Shown here in pieces: positions 28,215 through 35,712 of a DNA stretch of 64,000 bases. The notes beneath the pieces are model-generated. The model saw only the letters and a list, made by a program, of their open reading frames with translations. It did no database searches and was not told the DNA's origin. A program made the translations under genes and the position numbers. Location: the NCBI RefSeq assembly GCF_023061285.1, contig NZ_JAKGAM010000001.1, positions 434,001 through 498,000 of the forward strand. Direction: 5' to 3'. Each line of letters opens with the position of its first letter. The first letter of the stretch is position 1. The stretch is from Chromohalobacter nigrandesensis (GTDB lineage Bacteria; Pseudomonadota; Gammaproteobacteria; Pseudomonadales; Halomonadaceae).

Positions 28215-28739
28215 ATGTTGAGTGATTCACCCAGCCACTACGGCAGCATCACGCGATGCCTGCACTGGCTCATCGCGATTCTGGTCATTCTTCAACTGAC
28301 CAGCGTGTTCTTCAATATTCTGTGGGAGGGGAACGTCTACAGTCAGGCTGTCGTCCAGTGGCATACGACCATTGGCGTCGGCATTCTGACATTGATGGCC
28401 ATACGCACGCTGTGGGCCATCTCCCAACTCAGACACCGGCCAGAGCACCATGGCGCACTTCAAAAGGTGGCGATATGGGGTCACGCGCTGATGTATCTAG
28501 TGCTGTTGCTGATGCCGCTGTCGGGTATGGCATTCACTTGGGGATCGGGCTACGGCATCTCTGTATTCGATACGGCGTATTGGACCGACGCCGATGTGCC
28601 CTGGGCCGCCGCATTCGGCCAAATCCATGTGCCTCTTTCGTGGTTCCTCTCCGCGCTGGTGACCGGACATATCGTCATGGCGGATTATCACCGGTTGATT
28701 CGGCGCGACGACACGCTAGTTCGGATGCTCGGGCGCTAG
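28215..28739 (+). CDS. Cytochrome b561
   Basis: 174-aa di-heme membrane cytochrome b561 of the bacterial CybB type, four transmembrane helices. Histidines at helix positions expected to bind haem occur in RCLHWLIAIL (helix 1), VVQWHTTIGVG (helix 2), WGHALMYLVLLL (helix 3) and IHVPLSWFL...VTGHIVMADYHRL (helix 4). CybB oxidises superoxide and feeds electrons to ubiquinone. I prefer ATG 28215; ATG 28200 in the same frame cannot be excluded. Its stop codon abuts an IS-end-like sequence. Confidence 0.88.
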   Translation: MLSDSPSHYGSITRCLHWLIAILVILQLTSVFFNILWEGNVYSQAVVQWHTTIGVGILTLMAIRTLWAISQLRHRPEHHGALQKVAIWGHALMYLVLLLMPLSGMAFTWGSGYGISVFDTAYWTDADVPWAAAFGQIHVPLSWFLSALVTGHIVMADYHRLIRRDDTLVRMLGR

Positions 28740-28930
28740 GTTTGTACGAAAAGTCCGTTCTGCTAATTTTGCCCATATTGCAGCCGCATAGGTCCTTTAT
28801 GGCAGGACGCTACGAGCTTTTCGAGTACAGTCGGTCGCTGATCAAGGACATCGTTTCACCGCAACAGCCGATGGGTCGACCAAGGCGGAATGACCGCCAG
28901 ATATTGAACGGCATCTACACCTTAGCCTAG
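28738..28930 (+). mobile_element. Left-end remnant of an IS5-family insertion sequence
   Basis: Directly after the cytochrome b561 stop comes a terminal-repeat-like GGTTTGTACGAAAAGTCC, then about 45 bp, then an ATG at 28799 opening a 43-codon frame (28799-28930). That frame resembles the N-terminus of IS5-family (IS427-type) transposases: RYELFEYSRSLI, then GRPRRNDRQILNGI. It stops after ...GIYTLA, so only about a sixth of a transposase remains and no right end is visible. A 15-bp match to the end sequence (CTAGGTTTGTACGAA) occurs at 26601-26615. Confidence 0.7.
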
Positions 28931-28986
28931 TGTTTAGGCTCGCTCCTGATACGCATCTGTCAACTACCAACAAAAGGATCAATCGC

Positions 28987-30501
28987 ATGGATGCTCTAAT
29001 ATCGCTGGCTCCCCCCATCGCCGCTGTCGTGCTGGCGCTGCTCACGCGCCGAGTCAATATCTCGCTCTTCTTGAGCATTTTTCTGGGCGCCTGGATCGTG
29101 GCTGGCAATCCGTTTGCAGCCGTCGGCCAGACGTTCGATTGGTTCGCGGAGGTAATGACGGACGAATGGAACGCTCGCTTTCTCGTCCTCGTATCCTTGC
29201 TCGGCGCCGGTGCCGCCTTCATGCATACCACCGGCGGCTCCCAAGCCTTGGCAAAGTGGCTTTCAGGCAAAGTTTCCTCCTCGAGAGGCTCTCTCCTTCT
29301 CACCTGGCTGCTCGGCGTCGTGATCTTCTTCAACGACTACGTCAACTCGGTCATCGTGGGGAATGCCTCGCGCGACCTGACAGCCAGGCATAAAGTCTCG
29401 AGGGAAAAGCTGGCCTGGACCATCGACGCAACGTCCGCGCCCATGGCGACCCTGGGTCCCGTCTCCGACTGGATCGGTTACCAGGTCTCGCTCATCGCTG
29501 GCGCGTTCGCCGTGCTCAGCTTGACGAGCGAACAACCCTACTGGACCTTTCTGCAATCGATTCCCTGGAATTTTTACGCCCTGCTTTGCCTCGCCTCGGT
29601 GCCCATGATCCTCATCATGGGCGACTTCGGCCCCATGAAGCGCGCCGAGCATCGCGCGCAAACAACCGGCGAGCTCGTCGCACCCGGCGATAATCCATTA
29701 TCCAGCGTCGAAGAAGACCTTGGCGACGTGCCCGAAGGCAGAGGACGCGTGTGGAATTTCTTGATCCCCCTTGTCGTGCTTATCGGCGTCGCATGTTGGG
29801 CGCTCTGGTATACGGGCGGGGGTAATGAAGGTAAGCCGCTGATGGAGGCGATTGCGGATACCGATGTCAGTGTCTCGCTCAGTTGGGCCGCCTTCGCGAT
29901 GGTCGTCGTCGGGATCGTCATGGCACTGCTTCAGCGCCAATCATTGGAAGCCTGCGAGAACACCTTGTTGGCTGGCTTCAAGACCATGCTACCGGCGCTG
30001 GTCATTATGGTATTGGCCTGGTCGATCGGCACCGTCACAGGCGCTCTTGAAACCGGCGATCATGTCATAGCAGCAACACAGAGCTGGCTGTCGCCAGCAC
30101 TACTGCCGATCATCATTTTCGCCATTGCCATGGTGATATCCTTCTCGACCGGGAGTTCCTGGGGCGCCATGGCGATTCTGACGCCCATTGGCGTGCCTCT
30201 GGCATACAACATCGGCGACATGACGCTCGTGAGCATGGCGATCGGCGCTATTTTCTCCGGCTCGATCTTCGGCGATCACTGCTCGCCCATCTCGGACACG
30301 ACGGTGATGGCCTCCATCTTCTCTGGCTCCGATCACGTGGCCCACGTCAAAACCCAAATCCCTTATGCACTCGTTCCGGCCTCCGTCAGCGCCCTGCTCT
30401 ATCTGGGGACGATCGTCATCGCCTCACCCTATATCCTGTTGGCTCTCGGCCTAATGATTCAGGCAGTAGTTATCAAGCTCTTAGCCTCGAGGCGCACCTG
30501 A
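28987..30501 (+). CDS. NhaC-family Na+/H+ antiporter
   Basis: 504-aa membrane protein with about 11-12 transmembrane helices. I chose ATG 28987 (AAAGGATC site), not the open frame from 28930, which overlaps the IS remnant. Family marks: FFNDYVNSVIVGNASRDLTARHKVS (NhaC domain motif), TGSSWGAMAILTPIGVPLAY and GSIFGDHCSPISDTTVMASI, close to the NhaC signature GDHCSP.SDTT. It would exchange Na+ for H+ (or an organic ion pair) across the inner membrane, sensible in a halophile; substrate specificity in this family varies. Confidence 0.9.
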   Translation: MDALISLAPPIAAVVLALLTRRVNISLFLSIFLGAWIVAGNPFAAVGQTFDWFAEVMTDEWNARFLVLVSLLGAGAAFMHTTGGSQALAKWLSGKVSSSRGSLLLTWLLGVVIFFNDYVNSVIVGNASRDLTARHKVSREKLAWTIDATSAPMATLGPVSDWIGYQVSLIAGAFAVLSLTSEQPYWTFLQSIPWNFYALLCLASVPMILIMGDFGPMKRAEHRAQTTGELVAPGDNPLSSVEEDLGDVPEGRGRVWNFLIPLVVLIGVACWALWYTGGGNEGKPLMEAIADTDVSVSLSWAAFAMVVVGIVMALLQRQSLEACENTLLAGFKTMLPALVIMVLAWSIGTVTGALETGDHVIAATQSWLSPALLPIIIFAIAMVISFSTGSSWGAMAILTPIGVPLAYNIGDMTLVSMAIGAIFSGSIFGDHCSPISDTTVMASIFSGSDHVAHVKTQIPYALVPASVSALLYLGTIVIASPYILLALGLMIQAVVIKLLASRRT

Positions 30502-30517
30502 CGCAAGCACGATGTGA

Positions 30518-31096
30518 AGTGCTGAGCAACTGATCGATATCGACCAGACCGAAGAGAGCGATCTGAATTTCCTCACCCGCCTGGGCGAGCGGTTTGACGC
30601 CATCGCCGCCGTGAAAGCCAGCCGGATGCTGTTCACCAATGCCGGCGAAGCACTGACCGCGAGTGGCCTGGCCATGCCCGCCGTGACCCTCACGCGCCGC
30701 GACGGCGACCGGCACTGCTACAGCGTCACCGATCGCGACGCCTATACCGGCGTCGTCGCCTACTGGAGCGACAAGGCCAACGCCGAACGCCAGCGCGTCA
30801 TTGCCGGCAGCGACGACGACGCCAAGGAACTGCGCCCCACCTACGCCAGCCAGGCCGACGCCCTGGACACCGCCCAAGCCGAATGGCGACGCGTGCAACG
30901 CGGCGAAGCCACATTCGACATCACCCTCGCCCAGGGGCGCCCGGACATCCTCCCCGAATCGCCACTCACGGCCAGCGGCTACAAGCCCGACATCGACGCC
31001 ACGCCCTGGATGGTGACCGAGGTGGAACACTCGCTGGGCGACAGTGGCTTCGGAACTAGGTTGCAGTGTGAGGTGAGTGGGGCTGAGGCTGGCTGA
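30518..31096 (+). pseudogene. Phage late control protein D (P2 gpD-like), 5'-truncated
   Basis: The frame is open from 30518, directly after a TGA at 30515-30517, and has no proper start. It codes for the C-terminal half of a P2 gpD/VgrG-like tail protein: IDQTEESDLNFLTRLGERFDA and TPWMVTEVEHSLGDSGFGTRLQ are typical. Full-length gpD is about 380 aa, so roughly the first half is missing. The break lies 16 bp after the NhaC stop, marking the left edge of an eroded prophage. A GTG-started peptide of 161 aa could be made but is unlikely to function. Confidence 0.8.
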
Positions 31097-31349
31097 TCAC
31101 CCAAGCCACAGACATACAGACTCAACCTACCGCTGTTGGCATGCACGCCTATCCATCAACACCTAAGAGATTGTTTTAAAATTGAAAAATAGGACGCATA
31201 CACTTCTTTCCCTATCGATAGTACCTATTCTTTCGTTGAGCTAGCTTCACCATTTCTCTATAGTCCACCACACTGTAAGACAAACTACTTGAGAAGAACG
31301 AACTGGCATTCAGTCGGTCATAAAGCGTAGGGCAAAGACGGGAGGTGCC
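31097..31349. other. Gap upstream of the toxin-antitoxin pair
   Basis: About 250 bp, A+T-richer than its surroundings. I see no gene; it presumably carries the promoter of the following operon. Confidence 0.5.
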
Positions 31350-32033
31350 ATGACGACATTAGCAGGCATAGGGCTATACAGCCCCAAACAAGCGGAGAGG
31401 CTCATCGGTGTCGATGCAGCCAAAATCCGTCGTTGGCTGCTCGCTGCGGATAGTCCGAACGGCCCTCTCTGGCATCCCGAGCCCGAAGCCCTGGGGCTTG
31501 AAGATACGCTGAGCTTCAAAGATCTTCTGGAAATCCGTGCCGTTGAGCAGTTTCGCAAGCATGGCGTATCGCTGCAGACCATTCGCGCCGCCTTGACCAA
31601 CCTCAGTGAGCTAATGCAGAGAAACTACCCTCTCTTGCATCCTCAACTGGTGACGGATGGGAAGGATGTGATTCTCAGAGCAATGAAGGACGACGGCGAA
31701 ACCGCCATGACTGACCTGACCAAGTTTCAGGACGTGATGGCTGAGGTCGTTGCTCCCTCAATTAAAGACCGCATCACTTTTGATGCCAGCAACAACCCGA
31801 TTCGTTGGTCACCTGATCCCAGCGATCCCGGCATTGTGGTCGACCCGAAGTTCGCCTTCGGTAAGCCGATCGTCCTTCCGAGCCACATGTCTACCCTCGC
31901 TCTCTTCCAGGCATACGAAGCCGAAGATGGCGATGCTGATGCAGTGGCCAGGAACCTTGAAATCACCGTGGATGAGGTGGTTCGCGCCGTTAGCTTTGAA
32001 AAAAGGATAGCGGCGGTTGAATTTCTTCATTGA
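31350..32033 (+). CDS. DUF433-domain antitoxin of a VapBC45-like pair
   Basis: 227-aa protein starting at ATG 31350 behind GGGAGG. The N-terminus (LYSPKQAERLIGVDAAKIRRWL) looks like a MerR/helix-turn-helix DNA-binding segment. Residues about 140-225 form a DUF433 domain (ITFDASNNPIRWSP; PGIVVDPKFAFGKPIV; ARNLEITVDEVVRAVSFEKR). DUF433 proteins are antitoxins to PIN-like toxins, and the next gene overlaps by 17 bp and encodes exactly such a protein. It likely represses its own operon. Lower G+C and position in the prophage relic suggest horizontal origin. Confidence 0.8.
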   Translation: MTTLAGIGLYSPKQAERLIGVDAAKIRRWLLAADSPNGPLWHPEPEALGLEDTLSFKDLLEIRAVEQFRKHGVSLQTIRAALTNLSELMQRNYPLLHPQLVTDGKDVILRAMKDDGETAMTDLTKFQDVMAEVVAPSIKDRITFDASNNPIRWSPDPSDPGIVVDPKFAFGKPIVLPSHMSTLALFQAYEAEDGDADAVARNLEITVDEVVRAVSFEKRIAAVEFLH

Positions 32034-32436
32034 TGAGAACCTCAGTCCTAGCCTTGCCGAAGCCCTGAACCATCTTGCCGACCTCTGTAAAGAGCGACAT
32101 ACCGTTGTGCCTGCCCGCAAGTTCAATGGTGGTCCTGGTACACCAGATCTGGAGTGGCTAGAAAGACTGCAGCAAGAAGGTGACTGGGCCATCATTTCTA
32201 AGGACCGCTTCAAAAAAGGCGATCCTGAGCGCCTTGCCTTCGAGCAGGCTGGCATCACCATCTTCAACTTGGGCAAAGAGTGGAATCGCAAAAAAGGCTG
32301 GGAGACCGCACTTCAGTTGATCCGGTGGTGGCCTTTCATATCCCGGGAGGTCCTCAAAACCAACGACCCCATGCTTTATGAGCTTCCCTGGGGAGTTAGG
32401 GAAACACTCAAGGGCCGCAGGCTAGCCAAGAAGTAA
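32017..32436 (+). CDS. PIN-like (VapC45/DUF5615-type) toxin
   Basis: 139-aa protein read from TTG 32017 with AAGGAT upstream, inside the end of the antitoxin gene. The N-terminus NFFIDENLSPSLAEAL carries the first acidic residues of a PIN-like site (D6/E7). The second acidic cluster is in WAIISKDRFKKGDPER (about residues 58-73). PIN-like toxins are presumed RNases neutralised by the partner antitoxin. The stop runs straight into a hairpin. Toxicity is an inference from family and gene order. Confidence 0.78.
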   Translation: MNFFIDENLSPSLAEALNHLADLCKERHTVVPARKFNGGPGTPDLEWLERLQQEGDWAIISKDRFKKGDPERLAFEQAGITIFNLGKEWNRKKGWETALQLIRWWPFISREVLKTNDPMLYELPWGVRETLKGRRLAKK

Positions 32437-32459
32437 TCCCGGCCATCATTAGCCGGGAT
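32436..32459. terminator. Bidirectional hairpin after the toxin gene
   Basis: ATCCCGGC (32436-32443) pairs with GCCGGGAT (32452-32459) with an 8-nt loop. It sits between the convergent toxin gene and the minus-strand S24 fragment. No long T-run. Confidence 0.55.
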
Positions 32460-32460
32460 C

Positions 32461-32637
32461 TCACCACCCATACCGCCGCGCCTGGCTCACCACCACGCCG
32501 CGTAGATCCGACTGCCGCGCCCATAGCGACTCACGCGGCCCGGTGGTCGGCATCAGCCGCAAACGCCCGCCGATGCGATGACTGCTGAATAGCAGCGTCT
32601 CGCCCTGCCAGTCCATCACCACCAGGTCGGAAGGCGA
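32461..32637 (-). pseudogene. C-terminal fragment of an S24/UmuD-LexA-type peptidase
   Basis: The minus strand reads SDLVVMDWQGETLLFSSHRI, then GGRLRLMP, then WARQSDLRGVVVSQARRYGW and a stop. It aligns by eye with the last third of UmuD/LexA-type S24 proteins (the GD.V...DG.....RL...L.P....W.GVV segment). The N-terminal DNA-binding or cleavage part and the serine region are absent. The homology ends near 32637, 14 bp before the vsr start, so vsr appears to have landed here or deletion joined the two. Probably a phage repressor or umuD-like remnant. Confidence 0.6.
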
Positions 32638-32650
32638 ATGAGGTAACCTA

Positions 32651-33124
32651 GTGGTCGACCACGTTGACAGCGAGACACGCTCCAAAATCATGGCCACGGT
32701 CGGCGGTAAAAACACCGGCCCGGAAATGGTAGTGCGTCGCTATCTACACGCCAGAGGCTACCGTTTCCGCCTCCACCGTAAAGACCTACCCGGCAAGCCG
32801 GATTTGGTGCTTCCCAAATACCGGCTCGTCATCTTCGTCCACGGCTGCTACTGGCATCGCCATTCAGGCTGCTTCTACGCCAGCACGCCGAAAACGCGCA
32901 TCGCCTTCTGGCAAGAGAAATTCGAGCGCAACCTCGCACGAGACTGGCGACAACAAGACGCGTTGATTGAGGCGGGATGGAGGGTACTCATCGTCTGGCA
33001 GTGCGGCTTGAGGCACAGCCGGGAGGATATCGACGCCATCGAAACTGCTATCGTCGGCAGTGACACCATGAACGAATGGCCGGCGCAGCCGCCCAGGACA
33101 CGCAACGACGATGAGAGACCGTAG
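32651..33124 (+). CDS. vsr: Very short patch repair endonuclease Vsr
   Basis: 157-aa Vsr homologue starting at GTG 32651 (GAGGTAA site). Vsr nicks DNA 5' of the T in T:G mismatches produced by deamination of 5-methylcytosine. Motifs: SKIMATVGGKNTGPEMVVRR, LPGKPDLVLPKYRLVIFVHG (catalytic Asp), CYWHRHSGC (zinc/His cluster) and VLIVWQCGLR (zinc Cys). Length is normal. No cytosine-C5 methyltransferase gene is in the window, so it is an orphan here. Near-complete motifs suggest it is active. Confidence 0.93.
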   Translation: MVDHVDSETRSKIMATVGGKNTGPEMVVRRYLHARGYRFRLHRKDLPGKPDLVLPKYRLVIFVHGCYWHRHSGCFYASTPKTRIAFWQEKFERNLARDWRQQDALIEAGWRVLIVWQCGLRHSREDIDAIETAIVGSDTMNEWPAQPPRTRNDDERP

Positions 33125-33423
33125 CCGTGCTCTGGTAGCGACTGAACAAAGGAAACGTGAGAAAGAATGTGAAGGCCCGTTGCCGGGCCTGTTGGCTACC
33201 CTACAATCCGAGTCGCGTCGCATCCTGCTAGCGCCCGGCATACCTTAGTCGACACTTATTAAAATAATACTAAAATAAAGGGATGGCAACCTTGAGGGTG
33301 AAGCATCAGTAGCTCAATGCTTGTGAATCAGACTGGTATCCACCTGCCAACCATCTACGCGCAGCTTATAATTTTCCAGGCATGTCCCCATAGAATCTAA
33401 AGATAAGAAGACAGCTTCATACA
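33125..33423. other. Gap between vsr and the two-gene cassette
   Basis: About 300 bp, turning strongly A+T-rich from about 33250. A hairpin GGCCCG-TTGC-CGGGCC lies at about 33173-33188 (after vsr, no T-run). Nothing else recognised. Confidence 0.5.
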
Positions 33424-33942
33424 TTAAGAATCGTTTTTAATTCTTTCCTGCCTCACACGCCGCCTCACTCTTTTTAATAATGAAAAATTCTTGCTAACTA
33501 CTATCATTATGGAGTCGACTTGGGCATACGTAAGAGTCAGCAAAAAAACCACCGAAAAAGCCTTCAGTAGCTCAAGATCAGCTTCAAAGTAATCAAAGGC
33601 ACGAAGCAGGGGAAAAGCAACTTGAGCGAGCACAACAAGAATTATAACCACAGCCGACATTAATACAATATGGAACAGCTCAGATAGATAATTAGCATCT
33701 TTTACCGTTTGCTTTAGCGATTCAGTGACGTCGCCACGATCACGACCTGCTTCACTTTTTATTGCATTAGGGAATATGATTGCAATCCATGCACCTATTA
33801 TAGCAAATATAATAGAAGATATATTCAGGAGAACCCCTAGGACATTAATAAAGTCAGCGCCATGGAAATCCGAAAGATTTCCATAAGAAAACCAGCCTAT
33901 GCCGGAAGACACCAAGATCACAACGAAGTATCTGAGAAGCAT
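33424..33942 (-). CDS. Four-helix membrane protein of a repressor-linked two-gene cassette
   Basis: 172-aa membrane protein with four predicted helices: about 3-20, 30-58, 90-112 and 122-148. A charged loop at 62-85 (KSEAGRDRGDVTESLKQTVKD) and a strongly basic tail (KRVRRRVRQERIKND) flank them. AAGGAG sits 8 bp before the ATG, inside the 14-bp gap to the preceding gene. A+T-rich, unlike the genome. Family not recognised. A small four-helix membrane partner downstream of a soluble protein is the layout of RexB (lambda) and resembles other two-component exclusion systems; the role is inference. Confidence 0.75.
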   Translation of the reverse strand: MLLRYFVVILVSSGIGWFSYGNLSDFHGADFINVLGVLLNISSIIFAIIGAWIAIIFPNAIKSEAGRDRGDVTESLKQTVKDANYLSELFHIVLMSAVVIILVVLAQVAFPLLRAFDYFEADLELLKAFSVVFLLTLTYAQVDSIMIVVSKNFSLLKRVRRRVRQERIKNDS

Positions 33943-33956
33943 TCACAGCACTCCTT

Positions 33957-35036
33957 TCAAGGAAGGTTCTCTCGCGATGAGTCTAGGGCAGCATGTAAAG
34001 AAGATGCATTTATATAACCTTTAAAATCGGCTTGAAGCTCAATTTCCACATCGTTCCTAACAGCATTACCTAAAAACGATATGCTGGATCCATCTTTCAA
34101 AATGGCTGAAAAATTTTCAAGCTCCCCATTTTCATGAGCTTCAGCCACATTTGAATGTATCTCCCTCAACTCATCTTCTGTCGGCTTCCAGGAAATTTCA
34201 CTTTTATATCTTACTGTAGAAATCTTCCTTGGACTTTCAAGCAAGCTTCTAAAAATGCCTCTGCCGCTGGCATGATTCTCTTTATAACGTTCACCAAAGC
34301 TTTGTTTCTCACCAGCATCACTAGTCATATAGAACTTCTCTATACGCCTCAATCTGGTGATATCTTCCTTCTTTTCCAAAAGTTTATCAAGCACCAAGCC
34401 GCTTTTCTCAATACCTAAATAAACCTTAGGGGTAATATTTTCAACTATTTTCTCAAAAGTCCCGTCTGGAGAATACCCTTTCACGGAGTGCTCGACATTA
34501 CCCTCGGTTATAGCTTTGAATTTTGATACCACACAATCTGACCGGCTTCTCAAAAACCCTTCAATATAACTTACCAAATTCCCCTTGCCACGATCAGAAT
34601 GGTCAAACTCCAAAGAAATCATCTTAAGATCATCAAACCTGAACCAAAAATAAACAGGAAATCCTGGTATCAACTTATCTATATCAAAATTTTGAGTTTC
34701 AACCCCACTTGTGACACCTGGCTCATTACCTCTTGGCAAACCATAAATATCACCCCTATTTGAGTTAACTTCTTTCCACAAAACCAACACTGCCTCATTC
34801 GAGGCCTGATCGAAATACCCGTCTGCGAAATATGTATTACGAGGTGTCCGTCCCAGTCCAGGCTTGTAGGTAAAGGTATTTTCGATGCAAGAAGTTTCGC
34901 CTCCCCACTTTATGAGGCTGGCAACAATTTCGAACGGACCAGGAAAACCCGGTTCGAAGTTGCGTCCTTTTTTATACCCCATGCCACCGAGTTTGTAAGC
35001 CGTGGCGGTAGCATCAAGTACAATATTATTTGCCAT
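33957..35036 (-). CDS. 359-aa unknown protein, soluble partner of the two-gene cassette
   Basis: No family recognised with confidence. Start ATG 35036 has GAGGG. No signal peptide or membrane segment. The N-terminal third is beta-rich and aromatic (GFPGPFEIVASLIKWGGE; FADGYFDQASNEAVLVLWKE). The middle (GFPVYFWFRFDDLKMISLEF then LVSYIEGFLRSRS) resembles the LGFPSFLFVEGDTIGFA part of lambda RexA by eye only. The C-terminal half is charged and helical, ending in a beta-rich segment. A+T-rich. It follows a phage-repressor stub and precedes a four-TM gene, as in cI-rexA-rexB. Candidate sensor of a phage-exclusion pair. Confidence 0.7.
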   Translation of the reverse strand: MANNIVLDATATAYKLGGMGYKKGRNFEPGFPGPFEIVASLIKWGGETSCIENTFTYKPGLGRTPRNTYFADGYFDQASNEAVLVLWKEVNSNRGDIYGLPRGNEPGVTSGVETQNFDIDKLIPGFPVYFWFRFDDLKMISLEFDHSDRGKGNLVSYIEGFLRSRSDCVVSKFKAITEGNVEHSVKGYSPDGTFEKIVENITPKVYLGIEKSGLVLDKLLEKKEDITRLRRIEKFYMTSDAGEKQSFGERYKENHASGRGIFRSLLESPRKISTVRYKSEISWKPTEDELREIHSNVAEAHENGELENFSAILKDGSSISFLGNAVRNDVEIELQADFKGYINASSLHAALDSSRENLP

Positions 35037-35132
35037 TTTTCCCTCGCGTACCCGGGTCTATGCCCAGTGTCAGTCTATAATTTATCGTTTCGCTGCATGC
35101 CTATAATTTTTTATGCAAATGCAGTTATGTCT

Positions 35133-35318
35133 TCAAAAAATTTTGCCAATCCTGACCCGGCACCGGCCCAGGATCTCCACGTCCTGCATCTCGTAGGACT
35201 TGATCATCTCTTTTTCGTAAGCGTGGTTGTCGCTGATCAGCAGCCAGGCCCCGCCCGCGACGCGTAGCACCCGCTGGAAGCTTACGTTTGAGCTAGTCCC
35301 CGAATAGCCAGGCCCCAC
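35133..35318 (-). pseudogene. C-terminal stub of an S24-type phage repressor
   Basis: The minus strand encodes FQRVLRVAGGAWLLISDNHA, then YEKEMIK, then MQDVEILGRCRVRIGKIF and a stop. This matches the end of CI-like XRE/S24 repressors (RVLR..GG...ISDN..Y.......VEILGRVR). The serine-nucleophile part and the helix-turn-helix are missing. The homologous frame begins near 35280. It lies 96 bp upstream of the two-gene cassette on the same strand and about 200 bp from tRNA-Ser. Confidence 0.7.
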
Positions 35319-35481
35319 TCACCCATCTATCACTACCCGACACTCAAAACACTTAGGAAACACTACCGAAAGCCACAGTCGCTGTCATTCCTAAATGAGC
35401 GGATATGCGACCAAACGGGGATGGTGAAGACGAGGGCGGGAACCCGGGAAGTGCTGGGTGGCCCTTCCAAAAGCCAGACAC

Positions 35482-35511
35482 AAAAAAGCCGCTGATGGCT
35501 CAGCGGCTTTT
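35482..35511 (-). terminator. Terminator of tRNA-Ser
   Basis: AGCCGCTGA (35487-35495) pairs with TCAGCGGCT (35500-35508), 4-nt loop; on the minus strand it is followed by TTTTTTG. It starts 9 bp past the tRNA 3' end. Confidence 0.88.
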
Positions 35512-35519
35512 CTAAATTC

Positions 35520-35607
35520 TGGCGGAGGGGGAGGGATTCGAACCCTCGAAGCCTTTCGACTTACGCGCTTTCCAGGCGCGCTCCTTCGACCACTCGGACA
35601 CCCCTCC
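35520..35607 (-). tRNA. tRNA-Ser (GGA)
   Basis: 88 nt including encoded CCA. The acceptor GGAGGGG pairs with CCCCTCC. The anticodon loop CTGGAAA gives GGA, the long variable arm is typical for Ser, and the T-loop GGTTCGAATCC is intact. It reads serine codons UCC/UCU. Phage remnants end about 200 bp away, so this tRNA is the likely former integration site, although I saw no duplicated 3' end (att) at the other boundary. Confidence 0.96.
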
Positions 35608-35712
35608 GCAAATTGTAGTCCCGCCGGGAGGCCTTGGCCTTGTCCGTCAGAACGGCGCACATACTATCGAGCTAAGTGCTGTTTTGCAAGCGATTTTCCC
35701 CTCTGCGGAGAA

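Noticed and set aside
35520-35607. Duplicated attachment site for the prophage in tRNA-Ser
   Set aside because: I looked for the tRNA-Ser 3' end near 28-31 kb and did not find a copy, so no att feature is listed.
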